DNA of 13,072 nt, taken from positions 1-13,072 of the forward strand of contig DATEHQ010000165.1 in the NCBI GenBank assembly GCA_035279525.1, written 5' to 3'. The notes under the pieces are model-generated. The model was not told where the DNA came from and did not search any database. It saw nothing but the letters and a program-made list of their open reading frames with translations. Each line of letters starts with the position of its first letter. Positions within the stretch are counted from its first letter, which is position 1. This document shows, in pieces, positions 8,496-13,072 of this stretch. The DNA is from DATEHQ01 sp035279525 (GTDB lineage: Bacteria; Chloroflexota; Dormibacteria; Dormibacterales; Dormibacteraceae). The position numbers and the translations under genes were made by a program.

Positions 8496-10269
8496 CGATC
8501 GTCTCCACGATCTTGAGCCGCTCGACGACGGCGTCCATCTTCGCCCGCTGCTGCGTGAGGATCGCCTTCGCGGTCTGGTAGCCGTGGTCGATGATCCGGC
8601 GGACCTCCTCGTCGATGATCGCGGCGACCTCTTCCGAGTACGTGCGCTGCTCGCCCAGGTCGCGGCCGAGGAAGACGAGCTCCTCTTTGTGGCCCATCGT
8701 CACCGTCCCGAGCTTGTCGGACATGCCCCACTGGGTGACCATGCGGCGGGAGATCTGGGTCGCGCGCTGGATGTCGTTCTCCGCGCCGGACGTGATGTCG
8801 TTGAAGACGATCTCCTCCGCGACGCGGCCGCCCATGATGCCCGCGATCTGGTCCATCAGCTCGTCGCGCGAGACCAGGTACTTGTCCTCTTCGGGCAGGC
8901 TGAGCGTCCAGCCGAGCGCCATGCCGCGGGAGATGATCGAGACCTTGTGCACCGGGTCGGTGTGCGGCAGGCCCTTCATGACCAGCGCGTGCCCGACCTC
9001 GTGGTAAGCGATGACCTCTTTTTCCTTGTCGGAGATGCGGCGGCTCTTGCGCTCCGGGCCGGCGATGACGCGGGCGATCGCCTCCTCGAGCTCGTCCATG
9101 CCGATCACCTTCTTGTTGGCGCGCGCGGCGAGGATGGCCGCCTCGTTGATCAGGTTGGCCAGGTCGGCGCCGCTGAAGCCAGGCGTCTGGCGGGCCAGCA
9201 CGTCGAGGTCGACGGTCGAGTCGAGCGGCTTGTTGCGCGCGTGCACGTCGAGGATCTGGCGGCGCCCCTTGATGTCGGGGCGGTCGAGGGTGACGTGCCG
9301 GTCGAAGCGGCCTGGGCGCAGAAGCGCCGGGTCGAGCACGTCGGGACGGTTGGTGGCCGCGATCACGATCACGTGGGTGTTGGTGTCGAAGCCGTCCATC
9401 TCGACGAGCAGCTGGTTCAGGGTCTGCTCGCGCTCGTCGTGGCCGCCGCCCAGGCCGGCGCCGCGCTGGCGGCCGACCGCGTCGATCTCGTCCACGAACA
9501 CGATGCAAGGAGAGTTCTTCTTTGCCTGGTCGAACAGGTCGCGGACGCGGCTCGCGCCGACGCCGACGAACATCTCGACGAATTCGGAGCCCGAGATCGA
9601 GAAGAAGGGCACGCCGGCCTCGCCCGCGACGGCCTTGCTGAGCAGCGTCTTGCCGGTGCCGGGAGGGCCGACCAGGAGCACGCCCTTCGGAATGCGCGCG
9701 CCGAGGGCGACGAACTTCTCCGGGTACTTGAGGAACTCGACGATCTCGGTCAGCTCCTGTTTGGCCTCCTCCACGCCCGCCACGTCGGCGAACGTGATCG
9801 CGGGCTTGTCGCCGGCGATCATCCGGGCGCGCGAACGCCCGAACGAGATGGCCTGGTTGTTCCCGGACTGCGTCTGCCGCAGCACCCACCACATGAAGGC
9901 CGCGATCAGGATGACCAGGATGATGTTGGGCAGCAGCACGCTCAGCAGGTAGCTGCCGCTGTTGTTCTTGTCGAAGAAGACGTCGACATGGTCGGTCGTG
10001 CGCAGCTCGGTCAGCCACGCGGGGTCACCGCTCGTGTCGGGCACGACGACGTTGTGCTTCTTGTCGCTGGTGTCGGTGGCGACCGCGTCGGTGCCGTTGA
10101 TCTCGAGGGACTTCACCTGCCCCTGGGCGGCGTTGTTCATCAGGGTCGTCCAGTGCCAGTCGTTGGCGCTCTGGCTGCTCTGGATCGATTGCCACGTGAA
10201 CCAGAACACCAGGCCGAGAACGACGACCAGTGCGAAATAAAACAGGCTGGAGCGGGGGAAGCGGCTCAA
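8422..10269 (-). CDS. ftsH: ATP-dependent zinc metalloprotease FtsH
   Basis: Membrane-anchored AAA+ protease of 615 residues that degrades misfolded membrane proteins and short-lived regulators. Transmembrane helices at about 8-26 and 108-130 flank a small extracytoplasmic domain. The AAA module has Walker A GPPGTGKT (201-208), pore loop MFVGVG (233-238), Walker B IVFVDE (256-261) and Arg fingers 318 and 321 in LLRPGRFDR. The zinc site is HEVGH (423-427), with Asp499 in SGAENDI as likely third ligand; the second x is Val where most FtsH have Ala. A Ser/Ala-rich tail ends the protein. The start is TTG (10267-10269), overlapping the tilS stop as TTGA, with GAGGAGAG five bases upstream. tilS-ftsH linkage is common in bacteria, often with hpt between them; hpt is absent here. 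Confidence 0.97.
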   Translation of the reverse strand: MSRFPRSSLFYFALVVVLGLVFWFTWQSIQSSQSANDWHWTTLMNNAAQGQVKSLEINGTDAVATDTSDKKHNVVVPDTSGDPAWLTELRTTDHVDVFFDKNNSGSYLLSVLLPNIILVILIAAFMWWVLRQTQSGNNQAISFGRSRARMIAGDKPAITFADVAGVEEAKQELTEIVEFLKYPEKFVALGARIPKGVLLVGPPGTGKTLLSKAVAGEAGVPFFSISGSEFVEMFVGVGASRVRDLFDQAKKNSPCIVFVDEIDAVGRQRGAGLGGGHDEREQTLNQLLVEMDGFDTNTHVIVIAATNRPDVLDPALLRPGRFDRHVTLDRPDIKGRRQILDVHARNKPLDSTVDLDVLARQTPGFSGADLANLINEAAILAARANKKVIGMDELEEAIARVIAGPERKSRRISDKEKEVIAYHEVGHALVMKGLPHTDPVHKVSIISRGMALGWTLSLPEEDKYLVSRDELMDQIAGIMGGRVAEEIVFNDITSGAENDIQRATQISRRMVTQWGMSDKLGTVTMGHKEELVFLGRDLGEQRTYSEEVAAIIDEEVRRIIDHGYQTAKAILTQQRAKMDAVVERLKIVETIDGKELDEILAGEESSAPAASSSAS

Positions 10270-11591
10270 CTCGACTCTCCTCGAGGGCTCTCTGGCGTTT
10301 CTAGCCTAACAACTTTGGGCGGAAAGCGGACCGGCGTGGGCTCGATCGCCACGTGCACGGCGGGCTCGCCGGGCACAGCGGCGAAATCGGCTTCGACCGC
10401 GATGCCGGGCACCCACGCGAGGCGATCGCCCGCGAAGACGAGCGGCCAGGAGTCCCTGTCCTCGCGCGGCACGCGCGCGTCCACAAACATGTCCTGCAGC
10501 TTACGAGTGCCGCGACCTCCCGCAGCCCGCATCCTCAAACCGGGAGCGCGGAACGCCACGCGAAGGTCGAGACCGGGCCGGAGGTGGGCCGCGTCCGCAT
10601 CGCCGCATCCGCCGCAGCTAGTCACCGCCAGGCGGCGCGGTGGTGGCGAGGCTTCCCGGCACGCGACCACCTGCATGTGGGGCCCCACGATACGGAAACG
10701 CAGGGCGCCCGGAAGGTCGACGCCCCGGCCGCCACGCCCCCCGCGCGCCAGTGCGAGCATGGCCGCCAGGTGTGACCGGCTCAAGCCGGGCTCACGGCCG
10801 CCGGCCTGGGCGTAGAGGCGGCGCAGCACCTCTGTTGCGACGGGCTCCTCGAGCGCCGCCAGCGCCGGCGCGAGCGGCGGGCCCTCCCGCATCGCAGCGG
10901 CCGCCTGCCGCGTGACGGAATCGTGCAGCGCCGACGCGGCGAGCGCGGCGGCGTGGAACCGACGGAGGATGCCAGGCCGGTCGCGCTCCAGCGCGGGCAG
11001 GACCTGGAGGCGAACACGAACGCGCGCGTGGCGCAGGTCGCGGTTGGCCGCGTCCGCGTGCGCCGAGACTCCGCGGCGCCTCAAGAACTCAGCCACGTCC
11101 TTTCTCCACACATCCAGGTACGGACGGACGTAACGGTCACGTGTGGCCGGCATGCCGCGGAAGCCCGCAAGGCCGCAGCCGCGAAGCATGTGGAGCACGA
11201 CGCCCTCGACCAGGTCGTCGGCCGTGTGCGCGATCGCGACGACGTCCGCGCCGCTGTGGCGGCGGGCGCGTTCGAAGAACTCGTAGCGCAGCCGCCGGGC
11301 GCCCGCCTGCACCGAGCCACGCGGCATCGGTTCGGCACGCCGCTCGCTGACCAGCTCGACGCCGAGCCCCTCACACAGGTCCGCCACCTGTCTCGCGACC
11401 TGGGACGAGCCGTCCTGGAGCGCATGGTCGTAGTGCGCCGCGACCACCTCACGTCCCGATTCGTGTAGCGCGATGAGCAGCGCGGTGGAGTCGGGTCCGC
11501 CTGAGACCGCCACGAGGATGCGCATGCCGGCGGGCACGAGCGGCGAGTTTCGCGCTGCCGCGAGGGGTGCTTCCGCGGAGGGCCGGGGCAT
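10266..11591 (-). CDS. tilS: tRNA(Ile)-lysidine synthase
   Basis: Cytoplasmic PP-loop ATPase that converts C34 of tRNA-Ile(CAU) to lysidine, so that the tRNA reads AUA and is charged with Ile. It has 441 residues with the assumed start. The PP-loop SGGPDS is at 30-35. Typical N-domain segments follow: HYDHALQ (53-59), AHTADDLVEGVVLHMLRG (121-138) and RPYLDVWRKDV (156-166). The C-terminal domain has FRAPGLRMRAAGGRGTRKLQD (347-367). The proposed ATG, 11589-11591, overlaps the last base of the upstream tRNA CCA and has no Shine-Dalgarno. Alternatives are a GTG at about 11535-11537 and an ATG at 11523-11525; both would trim residues just before the PP-loop strand, and neither has a ribosome binding site. 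The stop overlaps the ftsH start by three bases, so translation is probably coupled. Confidence 0.92.
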   Translation of the reverse strand: MPRPSAEAPLAAARNSPLVPAGMRILVAVSGGPDSTALLIALHESGREVVAAHYDHALQDGSSQVARQVADLCEGLGVELVSERRAEPMPRGSVQAGARRLRYEFFERARRHSGADVVAIAHTADDLVEGVVLHMLRGCGLAGFRGMPATRDRYVRPYLDVWRKDVAEFLRRRGVSAHADAANRDLRHARVRVRLQVLPALERDRPGILRRFHAAALAASALHDSVTRQAAAAMREGPPLAPALAALEEPVATEVLRRLYAQAGGREPGLSRSHLAAMLALARGGRGGRGVDLPGALRFRIVGPHMQVVACREASPPPRRLAVTSCGGCGDADAAHLRPGLDLRVAFRAPGLRMRAAGGRGTRKLQDMFVDARVPREDRDSWPLVFAGDRLAWVPGIAVEADFAAVPGEPAVHVAIEPTPVRFPPKVVRLETPESPRGESS

Positions 11592-11666
11592 GGTGCTGCC
11601 GGCTGGACTCGAACCAGCGACAACGCGATTATGAGTCGCGCGCTCTACCACCTGAGCTACGGCAGC
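11591..11666 (-). tRNA. tRNA with CAU anticodon (elongator Met or Ile2)
   Basis: A full cloverleaf of 76 bases on the minus strand with encoded CCA. The acceptor GCTGCCG pairs with CGGCAGC, the D stem is GCTC/GAGC, and the anticodon stem CGCGA/TCGCG encloses loop CTCATAA. The T arm is GCTGG-TTCGAGT-CCAGC and the discriminator is A. The G1-C72 pair and the lack of three G-C pairs in the anticodon stem exclude an initiator. The anticodon arm and T arm resemble E. coli tRNA-Ile2 as I recall it, and tilS follows directly, which leans towards tRNA-Ile(CAU). Elongator Met cannot be excluded without the other CAU tRNAs of the genome. Confidence 0.95.
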
Positions 11667-11714
11667 GCCGCGCTTAATTCTGGGCCTGGAGAACTCAAGG
11701 AGAGGCCGGAGCGC

Positions 11715-11798
11715 TTAGCGGGCGGCGTGCAGGCGCGCCTTCAGCTTCCGCTTCTTCTTGCGATGCTTGGCGATGGCGACCCGCTTTCTCTTGTTCAT
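11715..11798 (-). CDS. Tiny very basic protein, possible bS22 / COX24-like ribosomal peptide
   Basis: A 27-codon ORF lies between the two tRNAs: ATG at 11796-11798, TAA at 11715-11717. It starts MNKRKRVAIAKHRKKK and ends LKARLHAAR; well over half of its residues are Lys, Arg or His. GAGGA sits directly against the ATG, and GGA a few bases further upstream gives a usable Shine-Dalgarno. The KR-x4-KHRK pattern resembles the small AURKAIP1/COX24-domain ribosomal proteins, such as actinobacterial bS22 of about 33 residues. That match is from memory and short, so it is tentative. Its place among translation genes fits a ribosomal role. It was found by eye and is short enough to be missed by gene callers. 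Confidence 0.65.
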   Translation of the reverse strand: MNKRKRVAIAKHRKKKRKLKARLHAAR

Positions 11799-11843
11799 TC
11801 CTCGTCCGACGCGCGAATCATGGATGGCTTGGGATTCGAAGGT

Positions 11844-11918
11844 GGTTGCGGAGGTCGGATTCGAACCGACGACCTTCGGGTTATGAGCCCGACGAGCTGC
11901 CGCTGCTCCACTCCGCGA
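11844..11918 (-). tRNA. Initiator tRNA-fMet (CAU)
   Basis: A cloverleaf of 75 bases on the minus strand with encoded CCA. Two initiator marks are visible. The first base pair is a C1 x A72 mismatch (CGCGGAG against CTCCGCA). The anticodon stem TCGGG/CCCGA brings three G-C pairs next to loop CTCATAA. The T arm is GTCGG-TTCGAAT-CCGAC and the D loop is short (AGCGGCA). A -10-like TATAAT ends six bases before the 5' end. Confidence 0.96.
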
Positions 11919-11924
11919 GGGGAA

Positions 11925-11930
11925 TTATAC
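11925..11930 (-). promoter_or_regulatory. -10 element (TATAAT) for tRNA-fMet and downstream genes
   Basis: A perfect TATAAT on the minus strand, followed by TCCCCT and then the first base of tRNA-fMet at 11918. Normal spacing would start transcription at, or within a base or two of, the mature 5' end. The sequence 17 bases further upstream is GC-rich with no -35 consensus. Confidence 0.55.
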
Positions 11931-11947
11931 CCTCGCCGTCCGGGCCT

Positions 11948-11959
11948 CCCGGCGCCGGG
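11948..11959. repeat. Perfect 12-base GC palindrome after ftsB
   Basis: CCCGGCGCCGGG is its own reverse complement and lies between the ftsB stop codon and the tRNA-fMet promoter. A second short stem, CCGGG-cct-CCCGG, overlaps its left half (about 11939-11952). It could fold at the 3' end of the ftsB message, but no U-run follows, so calling it a terminator is not justified. Confidence 0.35.
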
Positions 11960-11960
11960 C

Positions 11961-12344
11961 TCAGTGGTGCGGAGAGGCACCGGGCGAAGGCGACGGCTTC
12001 GGGCTCGGGCTCGGACTCGGCGTTGGCGGGGGCGCGACCAGGTATGTCTTCTCGTACGGCTTGGCGAAGCCGTTCTGCCGAGCCTCCTCTTCGGTGGCGG
12101 CGCCCGAGGTGATGCTCTTGACGTCCTTGCGGTAGGCCGCGTTCTGCGCGCCGAGCTGCGTGTTCTGGTGGCGCAGGTCGGCCGCCTGCTGGCTCAGCCT
12201 GTGGCTGATGTAGGCCTCCTGCGCGAACGCGATGCCCGCCCAGATCAGCGCGACCGCGGCGATCACGATGATCACGAGCTGGCGCGCGCCGAGCGAGTTC
12301 GTGCGCAGTGTGCCGGTGGCGGATGTGGCTTTGCTGTGTCTCAT
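11961..12344 (-). CDS. FtsB/DivIC-family septum formation initiator protein
   Basis: A single-pass inner-membrane division protein of 127 residues, in the family that links FtsL and FtsQ/DivIB at the septum. It has a short basic cytoplasmic N-terminus (1-21), a transmembrane helix at about 22-41 (QLVIIVIAAVALIWAGIAF) and a coiled coil at about 43-75. The family motif follows at 85-103 (EEEARQNGFAKPYEKTYLV). An extracytoplasmic tail rich in Pro and Ser (PSPSPSPKPSPSP) with a terminal HH comes last; E. coli FtsB is about 103 residues and I recall no such tail. The ATG at 12342-12344 has only a weak ribosome binding site. mazG lies upstream; ftsB-mazG proximity is seen in many GC-rich bacteria. 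Confidence 0.85.
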   Translation of the reverse strand: MRHSKATSATGTLRTNSLGARQLVIIVIAAVALIWAGIAFAQEAYISHRLSQQAADLRHQNTQLGAQNAAYRKDVKSITSGAATEEEARQNGFAKPYEKTYLVAPPPTPSPSPSPKPSPSPGASPHH

Positions 12345-12381
12345 GCTGCGTCGTTGGCTGGAGCGAATGACCGGGGATCGG

Positions 12382-12387
12382 ACTATA
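12382..12387 (-). promoter_or_regulatory. Extended -10 promoter for the ftsB/divIC gene
   Basis: In the 115-base gap between mazG and the FtsB gene the minus strand reads TGTTATAGT, an extended -10 (TGnTATAAT type), in a region otherwise rich in GC. Transcription would start near 12375, giving a leader of about 30 bases. No -35 consensus is visible, as is usual for extended -10 promoters. Confidence 0.45.
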
Positions 12388-12459
12388 ACAAACGACCCCC
12401 GCCGCTGCGCCTCCGACTGTTCCTACCGGGCGAACGGGCTGCGCAGGCCGACCGACAGC

Positions 12460-13072
12460 TCAGCCCGTGCGCTCCCATCGCCGAGCCAGCTCGTCCGCAT
12501 CCAGGTCGCGAAAGCTCGTGCCCTCCCGGCCGAGCTCGGCCTCGAGCTGAGCGAATCGCTTGCGGAACCGCCGGCCCGCGACGCGCAGCGCGTCCTCGGG
12601 GTTGACCTTCAGGGTGCGTGACAGCGCGACGACCGCGAACAGCAGGTCACCCATCTCGTCGAACCTCTCCTCCGCCGTGCCCGCCGACGCCAGCTCCTTC
12701 GCTTCTTCCGCCACGGACTCAGCGGCGCCGAGCGGCGACTCGTAATCGAATCCAACACGGGCCGCGCGCTTCTGGAGCCCGAGCGTCCACGCGAGCGCCG
12801 GCATCGTCGCCGGCACCCGGTCGACCACCGACTCGTCGCGGCCCTCGGCACGCGCCTCGTGCGCCTTCTGCCGCTCCCAGTTCCGCAGCACCTCGTCCGC
12901 GTCAGCGACAGACACATCGCCGAAGACGTGAGGATGGCGCTTCACCATCTTCGCGGCCGCGTCCTCGGACACCTCGGCCGCGTCGAAGCGCTGTGCCTCG
13001 GCCGCGATCTCCGCGTGCATCGCGACCTGGAGCAGCAGGTCACCGAGCTCTTCTTTCAGCTTCGCGTCGTCG
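12460..13072 (-). CDS. mazG: Nucleoside triphosphate pyrophosphohydrolase MazG (C-terminal part; 5' end outside window)
   Basis: Hydrolyses (d)NTPs to NMP and pyrophosphate, cleaning the nucleotide pool. The visible 203 residues run from the right edge to TGA at 12460-12462; the start lies outside. The first MazG domain ends with KEELGDLLLQVAMHAEIA and then KMVKRHPHVFGDV, the usual linker signature. The second domain has ESVAEEAKELASA followed by ERFDEMGDLLFAVVALSRTL, the paired E-E and E-x-x-D metal-binding layout of the family. The ATG at 13018-13020 lies inside the conserved helix and is not the start. The gene reads towards ftsB with a 115-base gap that carries the ftsB promoter. Confidence 0.93.
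   Translation of the reverse strand, partial: DDAKLKEELGDLLLQVAMHAEIAAEAQRFDAAEVSEDAAAKMVKRHPHVFGDVSVADADEVLRNWERQKAHEARAEGRDESVVDRVPATMPALAWTLGLQKRAARVGFDYESPLGAAESVAEEAKELASAGTAEERFDEMGDLLFAVVALSRTLKVNPEDALRVAGRRFRKRFAQLEAELGREGTSFRDLDADELARRWERTG

Noticed and set aside
8236..10815. An 859-codon open frame antisense to ftsH and part of tilS
   Set aside because: Same GC codon-bias artefact; no recognisable domain, while the opposite strand encodes complete FtsH with all motifs.
11592..11651. Extension of tilS upstream to a GTG at 11649-11651
   Set aside because: These 20 codons are a translation of the tRNA gene itself (D arm to acceptor), so they are not part of TilS.
11795..11980. A 61-codon minus-strand frame over the tRNA-fMet gene
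   Set aside because: It runs straight through the initiator tRNA and its translation reflects the tRNA sequence.

Overview
The window is a GC-rich stretch of bacterial chromosome, almost entirely housekeeping genes. GC-rich codon use, several TTG starts, a four-S1-domain RpsA, a Wzy/ligase-type polymerase fused to TPRs and the order mazG-ftsB-tRNA-tilS-ftsH-panB-panC suggest an uncultivated soil lineage near Chloroflexota/Dormibacterota or a deep actinobacterial relative. This placement is an inference; no rRNA is present to test it.

Layout. Positions 1-147 (+) hold the last 48 codons of a transposase, probably IS110-type. clpC (198-2699, -) converges on it. A 131-base divergent spacer separates clpC from a membrane O-antigen-ligase/polymerase-like protein with C-terminal TPRs (2831-4447, +). 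That gene converges on rpsA (4614-5810, -).

From rpsA to the right edge every gene is on the minus strand. Read in transcription order from the right edge they are: mazG (cut by the edge), ftsB/divIC, initiator tRNA-fMet, a 27-residue very basic ORF, a second CAU-anticodon tRNA, tilS, ftsH, a DUF2520 Rossmann dehydrogenase, panB, panC and rpsA. The run tilS-ftsH-DUF2520-panB-panC is tightly packed: TTGA overlap, 74-base overlap, ATGA overlap, then a 4-base gap. It is very probably one operon.

How the genes relate. tilS makes lysidine on tRNA-Ile(CAU) and sits directly behind a CAU tRNA that may be its substrate. The candidate tilS AUG uses the last A of that tRNA's CCA. panB, panC and the DUF2520 protein form a pantothenate (coenzyme A) block in which DUF2520 may supply the missing ketopantoate reductase step. 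ClpC and FtsH are the two AAA+ proteolysis machines. RpsA, the tRNAs and the basic peptide belong to translation, FtsB to division and MazG to nucleotide-pool cleaning.

I see no defence island, CRISPR array, prophage or clearly new multi-gene system. The most interesting points are the tRNA/tilS start overlap, the apparent CTG start of panC, the DUF2520 gene inside the pan operon, the tiny basic ORF between two CAU tRNAs, and an initiator tRNA that seems to have a promoter but no 5' leader.
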